Of a DNA stretch of 50,206 nucleotides, positions 33,824-42,501 are shown one piece after another (position 1 is the stretch's first letter; every line of letters starts with the position of its first letter). This DNA comes from Acidimicrobiales bacterium (GTDB lineage Bacteria > Actinomycetota > Acidimicrobiia > Acidimicrobiales > CAIXPF01): NCBI GenBank assembly GCA_020846295.1, contig JADLEF010000108.1, forward strand, positions 1-50,206. The letters are read 5' to 3'. A program made the translations under genes and the position numbers. Below the pieces are notes generated by a model that had not been told where the DNA came from, made no database searches, and worked only from the letters and a program-made list of their open reading frames with translations.

Positions 33824-35056
33824 GTGAACGCCCCCGCTCGGCGGCGAGTGACGCACCCGACGCCGACCGGGCGGGGGCTGCTGGGCGCCTGGACGTGCGT
33901 GACGATGGTGTTCGGCACCGTCGCCGGGCCCGCCGTCGGCATCCTGGCATCGACGCTGATCGACCAGTTCGATCTCACCCGCGCCGACATCGGCCGGCTG
34001 GCGGCGCTCTACGCGCTCGTCGGCGCCGCGGTGTCGCCGGTGACCGGCCGCCTCGCCGATCGTCTCGGTGGCCGACGGATGATCGTGGCCACCTTCCTCG
34101 GCGGGGCGGTCACCTTCGCGGTGTACGCCACGGCGGGGAGCCTGGCGATGCTGCTGGTCGCCGCCGCTCTCTCGGGGGTACCGAACGGTACGGGGAACCA
34201 GGCGACGAATCGGTTGATCGCCACCACGCTGCCGGTCACGCAGCGCGGTGTGGTGACGGGTGTGAAGCAGTCGGGCGTGCAACTCGGCCGGTTCCTGGCG
34301 GGCTTGGTCCTGCCGACCACGGTCGCGGCCTGGGGTCTCGGAGCGGGGTACGCGGCGCTGGCGGTGCTGGCCCTCGTCGGCGCGGCGGCGACGCTGCGGT
34401 TGTTGCCGCCCGACGCGCCGGCGTCGCCGGCCGGCTCCGGTTCCGGCGCCGCGGCGATGGCGCAACGACTGCCGGCCGCGGTGTGGTGGCTGGCGGGGTA
34501 CGCGTTCCTGTTGGGTGCGGTGGCGGGCGCGACGAGCGCCTTCACCGCGCTGTTCGCCGAACAGGAGGTCGGCTTCACCCGGGGCCAAGCCGGGTTGATG
34601 GTGGGTTTGACCGGTGGCGCGGCCGTCGTGTCGCGCATCGCGCTGTCGAGGCTCGCCCAGCGGGTGGCGCACTACGGTCCGGCGCTCGCCTGGATCGCCT
34701 TCGGATCGGCGATCTCGATCGCGTTGACCGCAGCTGCGCCCCGGCTCGGTGGCTGGGCGTTGTGGGTGGGCACCATCGGTGTGGCGGTGACGGTGGGGTC
34801 GTGGAACTCGGTGGCGATGCTCGGTGCGATGGCGTCGGTCCCGCTCGCCCAGGCCGGCCGTTCCTCCGGGCGGGTGATGGTGGGGTTCCTCGGTGGCCTG
34901 GGCGTCGCCCCGCCGCTGTTCGGTGCGGCGGTCGACCGCAGCGGCTCCTACCCGCGGGCCTGGGCGGTGCTCGTCGCGCTGTGTGCCGCTGCGGCTCTGG
35001 CGATGGTGGTGTGGCGGAGCCTCGACCGACGGTCGGCGACCGCCCTCAACGGCTGA
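33824..35056 (+). CDS. MFS transporter
   Basis: 410 residues, about twelve hydrophobic segments. The loop between helices two and three has GRLADRLGGRRM, the MFS signature; VVTGVKQSGVQLGRFLAG is typical of helix five of drug/metabolite exporters. GTG start 8 nt after the F420-type reductase. Export of a small hydrophobic compound is likely; substrate unknown. Its 3' end overlaps the convergent EAL gene by 11 nt. Confidence 0.85.
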   Translation: MNAPARRRVTHPTPTGRGLLGAWTCVTMVFGTVAGPAVGILASTLIDQFDLTRADIGRLAALYALVGAAVSPVTGRLADRLGGRRMIVATFLGGAVTFAVYATAGSLAMLLVAAALSGVPNGTGNQATNRLIATTLPVTQRGVVTGVKQSGVQLGRFLAGLVLPTTVAAWGLGAGYAALAVLALVGAAATLRLLPPDAPASPAGSGSGAAAMAQRLPAAVWWLAGYAFLLGAVAGATSAFTALFAEQEVGFTRGQAGLMVGLTGGAAVVSRIALSRLAQRVAHYGPALAWIAFGSAISIALTAAAPRLGGWALWVGTIGVAVTVGSWNSVAMLGAMASVPLAQAGRSSGRVMVGFLGGLGVAPPLFGAAVDRSGSYPRAWAVLVALCAAAALAMVVWRSLDRRSATALNG

Positions 35057-36311
35057 CGAGCGGACCGCTCCGATCCGCCCGCCCGGCCGTCGTGCGATCG
35101 CTGGTAGGGGAGTCGTGCAGGCCCGCCACCTCGTAGGTGTTGGCGAGGTCCGGCGGCGCGCAGGGCCGAGCGAACAGCCAGCCCTGGCCGAGGTGCACAC
35201 CGGCCGCCCGGAGGGTGATCGCGTCGTCGAGGGTCTCGATGCCCTCGGCGACGACCTTGGCCCCCAGGCCCCGGGCGAAGTCGACGAGCGAGTGGGTGAG
35301 GGTCTTCAGCACCGCATCGGTGCTGACACCGGCCACGATGCTGCGGTCGAGCTTGATGATGTCCGGTGCGGTGACGACGATGTGGCGCAGCGATGAGAAC
35401 CCCGCCCCCACATCATCGATGGCGAGCCGCATGCCGCGAGCGCGGTGGGGGGCCAGGGCGGCGGTCAGCACCTCGTAGTCCTCGACAGGGTCGTGTTCGG
35501 AAAGCTCGATCACGACCCTGTCCGCCGGTGCATGGTGCAGCAGCGTGTGGCTGCGGGGGTCGAGCAGCGTGGACGGCGAGAAGTTGACCGCCACGTACCC
35601 GCTGATGGCGTCGACATGGCTGAGGGCACGTTCGACCGCCTTCAGCTCGAGGTCGATGCCGAGGCCCACGCTGGCCGCCTCATCGAACACGGTGTCCGGT
35701 CCCTTGCCCCAGTCGGTCGGGAACCGGCTGAGGGCCTCGGCGCCGACGCGCCGCCCGTCCGCCAACGAGACGATGGGCTGGAGGAGCACGGTCGGGCCGC
35801 CGGCATCGACGACGGGGGTCAGACGGGAGCAGATCTCGTTCGAGCGGCGGCGGTCGCGCACCCCCGGCTCGATCACGGTCGCAGCCGCAGAGGCGAGCAC
35901 CTCCATCAGGGCCTGGTCGCGAGCGCACAGGTCCCGGTCCGCCGCGAACCCCGCCGCGCAGAACGTGCCGTAGAGCTCGCCGTCGCTGAGCCGGACCGGC
36001 ACCGACACGAAGCTGCGGATCCGCGGGAACCGGGCGGCCGGAAGCCGCTTCGCCTCCGGCAGCTTGCCCACATTGGGGATGACCGGTGGCAGCTTGCCGT
36101 CAAGGATCGCCTGGCAGAACGACGTCTGTTGCGGCTGGGTCTGGCCGTCCCGGAACAGGGGGATGGCGGACTCGACGACTTCGAGGTGCTGCGTCGAGCC
36201 GTCCAGCCGACTGAGGAAGGTGAGGCTCAGGCCCAAGGCTCGTTTGGCGACGCGAAGCAGCTCCGCCACCTGTTCGTCGGCTGCGGTGCGGTTGGGTCGG
36301 GCCGTACGCAT
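35046..36311 (-). CDS. GAF-EAL cyclic-di-GMP phosphodiesterase
   Basis: 421 residues from the ATG at 36311; the longer ORF-track frame is non-coding upstream. GAF-like domain at ~12-165, then EAL domain with GAEALSRFP, AVNFSPSTL (metal Asn), IELSEHD (TE replaced by SE), LAIDDVGAGFSSL (DDFGTG variant), IIKLDRSIV (catalytic Lys/Asp) and VVAEGIET. All metal and catalytic residues appear present, so it probably degrades c-di-GMP. No GGDEF domain. The ligand of the GAF domain is unknown. Confidence 0.85.
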   Translation of the reverse strand: MRTARPNRTAADEQVAELLRVAKRALGLSLTFLSRLDGSTQHLEVVESAIPLFRDGQTQPQQTSFCQAILDGKLPPVIPNVGKLPEAKRLPAARFPRIRSFVSVPVRLSDGELYGTFCAAGFAADRDLCARDQALMEVLASAAATVIEPGVRDRRRSNEICSRLTPVVDAGGPTVLLQPIVSLADGRRVGAEALSRFPTDWGKGPDTVFDEAASVGLGIDLELKAVERALSHVDAISGYVAVNFSPSTLLDPRSHTLLHHAPADRVVIELSEHDPVEDYEVLTAALAPHRARGMRLAIDDVGAGFSSLRHIVVTAPDIIKLDRSIVAGVSTDAVLKTLTHSLVDFARGLGAKVVAEGIETLDDAITLRAAGVHLGQGWLFARPCAPPDLANTYEVAGLHDSPTSDRTTAGRADRSGPLVSR

Positions 36312-36625
36312 GGCAGGTCTTCGGCGCCCAGACCGCCCCGCTGTAGTCCATTGCTCCACGTGGCCCCTCGGCGGGGATTCGCATCGTGGCCGCGGCAAGG
36401 TGGATCGATGCGCCGCGCCACGGGCCGACGCGCCAAGGCAACGTCGCACGCGCCGCTGCCGTTTGCTGCACACGCATCGAACTCGTGCGTCGACAACCGG
36501 TGGGGATCCCTGCGGCGGGGGGCCAACGTCCGTTCGGCCCTGGGCGAGGGCCCGGGCGCGGGGGACGCTGAACGCCGGGAGACGCGGTCGCGACAGGCGG
36601 GCCGCGCAGCCCGGCGGGAGGGGCG
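36312..36625. other. 314-nt intergenic between divergent genes
   Basis: 5' region of both the EAL and the PQQ-propeller genes. Very GC-rich; no riboswitch, repeat or clear promoter hexamers seen. AGGGG lies just ahead of the ATG at 36626. Confidence 0.5.
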
Positions 36626-38476
36626 ATGGCGAACAGCAGTGGTGGGCGCGGAGGTGGCGCACGACGAAGCCGGGGATCCCGCACGGCTGGTGCGGTCGCG
36701 GTCGCCGGACTGATCGGGGCCGCCTGCGGTAGCGGAGGCGAGGCACCGTCTGCGTCGCCCATGGTCACCTTGGCCCCGCCGTCCGGCGCCGCCCCGGTGT
36801 CCTGTCCGCTCGGCACCGCGCTGGTGGCCGCCGATCTCGCGACCGGGGCGATGCTGTGGTCGCGCTGCGCCGGTTCGATGAGCGGCATCGAGGTGCTCGC
36901 GGCGAGCGAGTCGACGGTGCTCGCCGCCGAGTACGGCGAGATGGGCGGTGGGGTCCGGCTCGCGGGCCTCGACGCAGTGACGGGCGCCGAACGATGGGGA
37001 ACGACGGTGGCGCCGTTCAACGAGTCCTACGAGCGCGATGCGTTCTACGCCGACGGGGCTCGGGGTGGCAGCGGGATGGTGGTGTTCTCGGTGCTCGAGT
37101 CGGGGTCGCATGCGATGGTGGGCCTCGATCTCGAGACGGGTGAGCAGCGCTGGCGCGCGGACGCCCTCGGCACCTTCGTCGCCGGCCACGGCGAGGAGGT
37201 GGCCATCGCCGTCGGGCCGGGCGCCATGTTCGAGGCCCCGTCGGATGCGGCACAGCCGGATCTGCTCGCCGTTGCCTTCGACCGCCGCACCGGCGAGCTG
37301 CGCTGGCGGCAGGATCGCGGCATCCGCGACATGGGCGCCCCCTGGGGTCCGCGCGTCGGCGACGGTCTGTTCGTCTTCACGCAGGTCGACCCGCAGCCGG
37401 AGGACAGCGATCCGAGCGAACGGCGCTGGGAGACGGTCGCGCTCGATGCCGGCTCCGGAACGCAACGGTGGCGGCGGGAGCGCGGCCCGCTGTTGCTCGT
37501 GTCCGCTGCCGATGGGACCGGTGTGGGGCTGCGACCCGGCGCCTCGCCTGACCGCTATCTCCTCGAGGGGTTCGCCACCGACTCGGGTCGATCCCGATGG
37601 ACGGTCGAGCTCGCCGCGGGATGGCCCGTCGTGCATGCCGCAGCCGGCTCACCGGTGGTGTCGGTGGCCCTCGCCCCGACCGGCGGCGACGGCACCGAGG
37701 AGCGCGGCTCCTCCACCACGGTGACGGGCGCGCCGTCCGGCACCACCGCGTCGGTGTCGGTCTACGACCGCAGCACCGGGCGGTTGCGGTTCTCCGTCGC
37801 CGGCGAGGCGGAACCCGCTGGCCTCGTCGACCAGCTTGTGCTCGTGGCGCGAGCCGACGAGGTGCTGGCGCTCGACGCGACCGACGGGTCGCGACGCTGG
37901 AGCCTGCCGTTCGCCCATCCGTTCGGGACCGAGGTGCAACAGGCGGCGGGGCGGGTGTTCCTGTCCAGCGCTGCGGGCCTCGGGGACCCGCCGAGCGGCA
38001 GCGGGAGCGGTCCCGTCGTGAACCTGAGCACCGGGATCGAGCTCGGCTCCTTCACGTTGGACGGAGCGACCGTGCGCTTCGTGGAGACCCCCGCGCAGGG
38101 CGGCACTGCGTACCTGTGCGTCGCGGTCGGGGCGAGCAGCACCGCGGCGGGCTGTCTGGCAGAGCGGGATGCGCCCGCTCCGCTCGGCGGCGGTTTCGCC
38201 ATGCCCAGCTCGGGCGCGGCCATCGCGCTCGGGTCGACGACGCACGCACTGCACGCCGTCCCGCTCCCCGCCGGCCATGCCCGACCCGTCACGGTGCACG
38301 ACGCCTCCGGCGCGATCTGGCCGTCGGCGGAGAGCACCGGCCGCGACACCCTGTACCTGCTCGATCCGGCGCCGTCGAACGGCTCGTCGAACCTGAGCCA
38401 GCTCGTTGACGTGCGCTCGCCCGACGGCACGCTGCTGCTCCAGGTGGGACCGCCTGGCTCGGGACCGACGAGCTGA
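36626..38476 (+). CDS. PQQ-type beta-propeller lipoprotein
   Basis: 616 residues. Lipoprotein signal (AVAVAGLIGAAC). Repeated propeller blades end in D..TG...W (AADLATGAMLWSRC, GLDAVTGAERWG, GLDLETGEQRWRAD, AFDRRTGELRWRQD, ALDAGSGTQRWRRE, ALDATDGSRRWSLP). No PQQ-enzyme active-site residues, so a structural or BamB-like role outside the membrane is likely. The last ~150 residues (DGATVRFVET, LPAGHARPVTVHDASGA) are shared with the broken lipoprotein at 38799. Confidence 0.8.
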   Translation: MANSSGGRGGGARRSRGSRTAGAVAVAGLIGAACGSGGEAPSASPMVTLAPPSGAAPVSCPLGTALVAADLATGAMLWSRCAGSMSGIEVLAASESTVLAAEYGEMGGGVRLAGLDAVTGAERWGTTVAPFNESYERDAFYADGARGGSGMVVFSVLESGSHAMVGLDLETGEQRWRADALGTFVAGHGEEVAIAVGPGAMFEAPSDAAQPDLLAVAFDRRTGELRWRQDRGIRDMGAPWGPRVGDGLFVFTQVDPQPEDSDPSERRWETVALDAGSGTQRWRRERGPLLLVSAADGTGVGLRPGASPDRYLLEGFATDSGRSRWTVELAAGWPVVHAAAGSPVVSVALAPTGGDGTEERGSSTTVTGAPSGTTASVSVYDRSTGRLRFSVAGEAEPAGLVDQLVLVARADEVLALDATDGSRRWSLPFAHPFGTEVQQAAGRVFLSSAAGLGDPPSGSGSGPVVNLSTGIELGSFTLDGATVRFVETPAQGGTAYLCVAVGASSTAAGCLAERDAPAPLGGGFAMPSSGAAIALGSTTHALHAVPLPAGHARPVTVHDASGAIWPSAESTGRDTLYLLDPAPSNGSSNLSQLVDVRSPDGTLLLQVGPPGSGPTS

Positions 38477-38576
38477 ACCGGGCCCTGGTCGGGTCAGCGC
38501 GCGGACTGCGACCGGGCCAACGGGGCCGACGACCACGCCGAGCGGACCGCCGCCCCACCGCTGTCGACGCCGCCGT

Positions 38577-38789
38577 CCACCCCCCCTGCCTCCCGAGGTC
38601 ACCGTCGCCGCCTGGGCCGCGTGCCGGCAGTTCTATCCGGCCGCACCGGCGGGCTCGGTGGACACACCGCCGTCGGAGTACTTCACGTGGATGGCCGCTG
38701 CGGGTTGGCCGGCGCCGTTCTGGTTCCAGCGCCTGGAGCAGTGGGGTCCGGCGAGCGTCGCCTGTGGCCGAGACCCCTCGGACTCCTGA
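38577..38789 (+). pseudogene. Possible protein fragment between lipoprotein genes
   Basis: The frame TVAAWAACRQFYPAAPAG, continuing EYFTWMAAAGWPAPFWF and ending at 38789, looks protein-like (Trp/Phe-rich, well-formed codon use). It has no plausible start; upstream the frame is the shadow of the propeller gene. It is either a C-terminal remnant of a former lipoprotein or a gene with an unusual start. The stretch 38477-38798 has nothing else. Confidence 0.35.
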
Positions 38790-38798
38790 GAGGACGAC

Positions 38799-39769
38799 AT
38801 GACAGCAGATCGCGCACCGGTGCCGAGCCATACCACCCGGATTCGGCACCGGCCGTTGCGCCGCGCCCCCGCCTGGACCGCCGCGATCGTCGCGGCCGTG
38901 CTGGTCCTGGTGGCGGCCTGCGGGAGCAGCGAACAGACCGCTCGGTACGATCGCGCCGCGTTCTGCGCCGCCCTGACCTGGCTGGGAGTTGGCGGTGTCG
39001 CCATGACGCCGGATGAGACGCTGGCGCTGGTCCGCCAGCTGGCAGCGTCGGGGCCCCCGGAGCTGGCCACCGAGCTGCGCGCCTTGGCGCAGTACCAGGA
39101 GGCCCGGCTCCCGTCGGCCGAGGAGCTGCGGGAGAACGAACCGGCCCTGACCGACGAACGCAGGGTCGAGCTCCAGCAGGAGCTCGAGGCGCTCGAGGCG
39201 GCCTTCAGGCCCACCCTCGATCAGCTTCTTCCGCGGCTCGAGGCGGAATGTACCGGCTTCGTCGAGCCCTCGCCGACGCAAGCGCCGGTACGACTCGAGG
39301 CCTCGCAGCGCTCGGTCTCCACCCTTGCCGACGGCACGACGGTCCGCTTCGTGGAGACCGTGGACCCCGATGGCACCGATCACCTGTGCATCCTGGTCGA
39401 CGAACCGGAGTCGATCAGCGGGATGTACCCGGTGGACGTCGAGCGCTGCAGTTCGAGCGAGGACCCCATGCTGGCCGGTTCGGAGGGCGACGTGCTACGG
39501 GCGACGCCACGCCGCGGGTTGGCGTTGCCCGACGGCCTCGTCCATCCCGTGTTCGTGGTGCGACTTCCTGCTGGTCATCCGCAGCCGGTCACGGTGGGCG
39601 ACGCGAGCGGGGCGACGCGAGCGGGGCGACGTGGCCGTCCGCGACGACCACGTCCGGACTGCTGTACATCCTCGACGCGGGATCGGGGGCTACCGGTCTG
39701 CGCGAGGCGCTCGAGGTCGTCGGACCGGACGGGCAGGTCGTGGCGCGCGTGGAGCCGTTCGGCTCCTGA
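38799..39769 (+). pseudogene. Lipoprotein frameshifted by a 14-bp tandem duplication
   Basis: N-terminal lipoprotein signal (IVAAVLVLVAACGSS), helical middle section with a Glu-rich stretch, then a domain matching the C-terminus of the propeller lipoprotein (DGTTVRFVETVD, LPAGHPQPVTVGDASGAT). After GDASGAT the frame shifts to an Arg/Pro-rich tail ending at 39803. Removing one copy of the tandem repeat at 39598-39625 restores GDASGATWPSATTT ... LLYILDAGSG ... VARVEPFGS, ending at 39769 as in the paralogue. The first ~270 residues could still be made. Confidence 0.85.
39598..39625. repeat. 14-bp tandem duplication
   Basis: GCGACGCGAGCGGG occurs twice in direct succession, with a third partial copy GCGAC after it. 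Fourteen is not a multiple of three, so the duplication shifts the frame of the surrounding lipoprotein gene. Likely replication slippage. Confidence 0.9.
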
Positions 39770-39799
39770 GTCGGCGGGTGCCAAACCGCCGAAGCGCGC

Positions 39800-39823
39800 T
39801 TGACTATCGACTTTCGATATAGC
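39800..39823 (+). promoter_or_regulatory. -35-like box and operator of the padR operon
   Basis: TTGACT at 39800 overlaps the perfect inverted repeat TATCGA-CTT-TCGATA (39805-39819), 15 nt before the padR ATG. PadR proteins usually repress their own operon from such sites. No good -10 at correct spacing is seen. Confidence 0.5.
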
Positions 39824-39834
39824 AGAGTTCGACT

Positions 39835-40173
39835 ATGTCGAAGCGCGTGAAGCCCATGCCGGCGGCGTCGTTGTACCTGTTGCTGGCGCTGTTGGGCGGC
39901 GAGAACCATGGCTATGCGTTGATGCACCTGGTGGAGGAGCAGAGCGATGGTGCCGTGCGCATGGGCCCGGGAACGCTGTACGGCACGTTGAACCGGCTGC
40001 TCGAGGGCGGCTTGATCGTGGAGACGACCGGCCAGCGTTCATCCGATGGCGCAGAGCGGCGTCGCTACTACCAGCTCACTGCGCAGGGCGATCGCGTGGC
40101 CCGCCTCGAGCTCGATCGGCTGCGCTCCCTGGTCTCGCGTTTCGACGGCATCGTCGGGCTCGGAGGCGTGTGA
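39835..40173 (+). CDS. PadR-family transcriptional regulator
   Basis: 112 residues, a complete small PadR winged helix: ASLYLLLALLGGENHGYALM, then GPGTLYGTLNRLLEGGLI and the wing RRRYYQLTAQGDRVA. In this family it represses adjacent transporter or membrane-protein genes. An inverted repeat lies directly upstream. Its TGA overlaps the ATG of the next gene by one base. Confidence 0.9.
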   Translation: MSKRVKPMPAASLYLLLALLGGENHGYALMHLVEEQSDGAVRMGPGTLYGTLNRLLEGGLIVETTGQRSSDGAERRRYYQLTAQGDRVARLELDRLRSLVSRFDGIVGLGGV

Positions 40174-40763
40174 TGGGCCATGAGCACCTGCACCTCGCGC
40201 TGTATCGGGGCCTGTGCCGCGGCTACCCGAGGACGTTCCGCGACGCCTATGGCGAGGATCTGAGCGCCACGTTCGCGTTGCAGCTGCGCGAGCTGGGGGC
40301 GGCGCGGTGTTGGCTGCGGACGCTGCGAGATCTCACGGTCACCGTCCCTTCACTACACATGGAGCAACGCATGCACCAGCCGAACCCCACCCACGTCATC
40401 GCCGGCTGCCTCGCGGTCGCCGTCGGCGGCACGATGGCCGCGCTCGTAACCGGCACGAGCGTGTACGGGATTGCCTTCCTGCTCGTTGCGGCGGCCGCGC
40501 TGGCGGCCGCCACCATGTCCCGTCGCGCGTCGAAGTCGGCGATCGCGCTGGCGCGTTCTTCGGCCTGGTGGAAGTTCCTCGGCGCCGGTGCCGTGTCGCT
40601 CGCGGCGATCGTCGTGTTGATCAACCAGCCCGGCGCCGAGAACCAGGAGCTGTCCAGCGCCGCGTGGTCGCTGATGATGGTGTCCTTGCTTGCCAGCTTC
40701 ACGCTCATCGGTGCCGGCATCGTCCTCGGCTCGGCGCGGTTCCTCCGCCGCCGTCACGGCTGA
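40173..40763 (+). CDS. Membrane protein of the padR operon
   Basis: 196 residues; ATG shares a base with the padR stop and has GGAGG upstream. A cytoplasmic N-terminal section (YRGLCRGYPRTFRDAYGEDL, like the region found at the front of PadR-linked permeases) is followed by about four transmembrane helices. The 'YP..FR..YG..L' block is known from proteins encoded beside PadR. Function unknown; probably the target of the regulator. Confidence 0.7.
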   Translation: MGHEHLHLALYRGLCRGYPRTFRDAYGEDLSATFALQLRELGAARCWLRTLRDLTVTVPSLHMEQRMHQPNPTHVIAGCLAVAVGGTMAALVTGTSVYGIAFLLVAAAALAAATMSRRASKSAIALARSSAWWKFLGAGAVSLAAIVVLINQPGAENQELSSAAWSLMMVSLLASFTLIGAGIVLGSARFLRRRHG

Positions 40764-40828
40764 CCTCCATCGCGGTCTCGTCACGTTCAGCCGGATGGCA
40801 GCGCGTTTCGCACGGAATGGAGCCATGC

Positions 40829-41452
40829 ATGACCGAACACGGGGTCCGAGCACCATCGTCGGGCGCCGGGCCGACCCTGGTGATCGTCGCCCTGGCGGGT
40901 GCCCTGGGCGGGTTCACGCTCGGCGTCGTCGCCCGTGTCTGGATGCGGCTGGTCGCTGAGGATCCGACGTTCACGTGGACGGGTACCGGCTACATCGTCA
41001 CCGGGTTCACCGTCTTCGGGGCCTCGCAAGCGGTCGTGGGGTCGGTTCGCCGCACGGATCGTGCTCGGTGGGGCCTGATGGTGGTCCGTGTGATCGGGGC
41101 GCTCTCGATGCTTCCCTTGTTCGTGGCGGCCGGCGCTGTGATGCTGCCGACGGTCGTCGTCGGCGGCCTGGCCGTGGCCCGCACGGGTTGGCGGCCGCTC
41201 ACCCGTTGGCTCTGCGCTCTGGTGGCCGCGGGACCGGTGGTGGTCGTCGCCGTCGGTCTGGTCGGGAGCTTCGGCTGGTCGCTGCGCAGCGTGGCGGGCG
41301 TCGCGATGTGCCTGGCGATCTACGCAGCCGTGATCCGGGCGACCCGTGCCACGTTCATGGCGCGACTCGATGGCCGGTGGCCTTGTCCAGCCACGCGTCA
41401 ACGCTCGACGGTGATGGCGATCTTGCCGAGGGCGGTGCCGCCCACGAGGTGA
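40829..41452 (+). CDS. Small polytopic membrane protein
   Basis: 207 residues with about five hydrophobic segments (VIVALAGALGGFTLGVVA, GYIVTGFTVFGASQAVVG, MLPLFVAAGAVMLPTVVV, ALVAAGPVVVVAVGLVG). No family recognised. ATG 40829 has GGAG at suitable distance; 40817 is an in-frame alternative. The C-terminal 18 residues read through the 3' end of the convergent MDR gene (55-nt overlap), so the true protein may have acquired its tail by loss of an earlier stop. Confidence 0.6.
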   Translation: MTEHGVRAPSSGAGPTLVIVALAGALGGFTLGVVARVWMRLVAEDPTFTWTGTGYIVTGFTVFGASQAVVGSVRRTDRARWGLMVVRVIGALSMLPLFVAAGAVMLPTVVVGGLAVARTGWRPLTRWLCALVAAGPVVVVAVGLVGSFGWSLRSVAGVAMCLAIYAAVIRATRATFMARLDGRWPCPATRQRSTVMAILPRAVPPTR

Positions 41453-42438
41453 CGCATCGCCTCCTCGGCCTGCTCGAGCGGGAACGCACGATCGACGTGT
41501 GGGATGAGCGATCCTGCTTCGATCAACGCGGCCAGCCGCTCCAGGCCGGCGAAGTGCTCCTTCGACACGAGCATCTTGAGGTGGTGACCGACGAACGGCG
41601 AGAGCAGCACCGCCCGCAGCTGGCGGTCGATGCCGGTCACGTTCCGCCCGCCCTCGCCGCCGACGATGACCAGGGTGCCCTTGGGTGCCAGGGCGCGGCG
41701 AAGGCGGGAGACCGACGAGCTCCCGGCGATGTCGATCACGATGTCGTAGACCGTCGACCCGTCAGCGAAGTCCTCGGTGGTGCGGTCGAGCACGTGGGAC
41801 GCTCCCAACGCGCGCACCCCGTCGAGCTTGGCGGTGCGGCACACGCCGGTGACCTCGGCGCCCAGCGCGGCCGCGAGCTGCACGGCGTAGGACCCGACAC
41901 CGCCGGACGCGCCGGTGATGAGGACGCGCCGGCCGGCGGTGATGCCGGCCGCGTCGGCGGCCTGGATGGCGGTGAGGCCCGAGACGGCGATGACGGCGGC
42001 CTGCTCCATGGAGATACCGGTTGGTACGTGGGCGAGCTTGTCCTGGCGGGCGGCGGCGTACTCGGCGAACGATCCGCGGCCGATGCCGAACACGGTGTCG
42101 CCCACCGTGAAGCGGGTGACGCCCGAGCCGACGGCGACGACGGTGCCGGCCAGATCGAGGCCGGGGACCGGGTTCTTCGGGCGGCGCAGGCCGAACACCA
42201 GGCGAGCGATGTGAGGGGTGCCCGTCATGATGTGCCACGTGCCTCGATCGAGGCCGGCGGCGGCGACGTCGACCAACACCTCGTCGTCGGCGATCTTCGG
42301 GACCGGCGCGTCGCCGACGCGCCACACGCCATCGTCGCCGTACGCGTGCTGCAGGACGGCGCGCATCGTGGTGGCCGGGACCGGCCCGGCGGTGCCGCGG
42401 GGGTGGGGGTCGGTCGGGATGTGGTCGGTGGTGGTCAT
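41398..42438 (-). CDS. Zinc-independent MDR NAD(P)-dependent oxidoreductase (quinone-oxidoreductase-like)
   Basis: About 346 residues of the medium-chain dehydrogenase family: GroES-like N-terminus (VPGLDLAGTVVAVGSGVTRF), nucleotide loop ITGASGGVGSYAVQLA, and C-terminal HVDRAFPLEQAEEAMRHLVGG. No structural zinc cysteines, hence quinone oxidoreductase-like. Only the last ~350 codons of the 572-codon ORF are real. ATG 42438 (AGGAG 3 nt upstream) is preferred; ATG 42462 lies inside a palindrome. Divergent from a TetR gene that probably represses it. Confidence 0.85.
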   Translation of the reverse strand: MTTTDHIPTDPHPRGTAGPVPATTMRAVLQHAYGDDGVWRVGDAPVPKIADDEVLVDVAAAGLDRGTWHIMTGTPHIARLVFGLRRPKNPVPGLDLAGTVVAVGSGVTRFTVGDTVFGIGRGSFAEYAAARQDKLAHVPTGISMEQAAVIAVSGLTAIQAADAAGITAGRRVLITGASGGVGSYAVQLAAALGAEVTGVCRTAKLDGVRALGASHVLDRTTEDFADGSTVYDIVIDIAGSSSVSRLRRALAPKGTLVIVGGEGGRNVTGIDRQLRAVLLSPFVGHHLKMLVSKEHFAGLERLAALIEAGSLIPHVDRAFPLEQAEEAMRHLVGGTALGKIAITVER

Positions 42439-42458
42439 CTGCTCCTCGGGGTCCGGCG

Positions 42459-42499
42459 CCATACTTAGTATGGTATACAGCGTACGGTACGCTCGTACC
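42459..42499. promoter_or_regulatory. Two palindromes between MDR and TetR genes
   Basis: CCATAC-TTA-GTATGG (42459-42473) lies at the MDR side. AGCGTA-CGG-TACGCT (42479-42493), within a longer imperfect palindrome to 42499, lies at the TetR side. TACGCT is also a fair -10, 8 nt before the TetR ATG, so that transcript would be leaderless. Confidence 0.7.
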
Positions 42500-42501
42500 C
42501 G

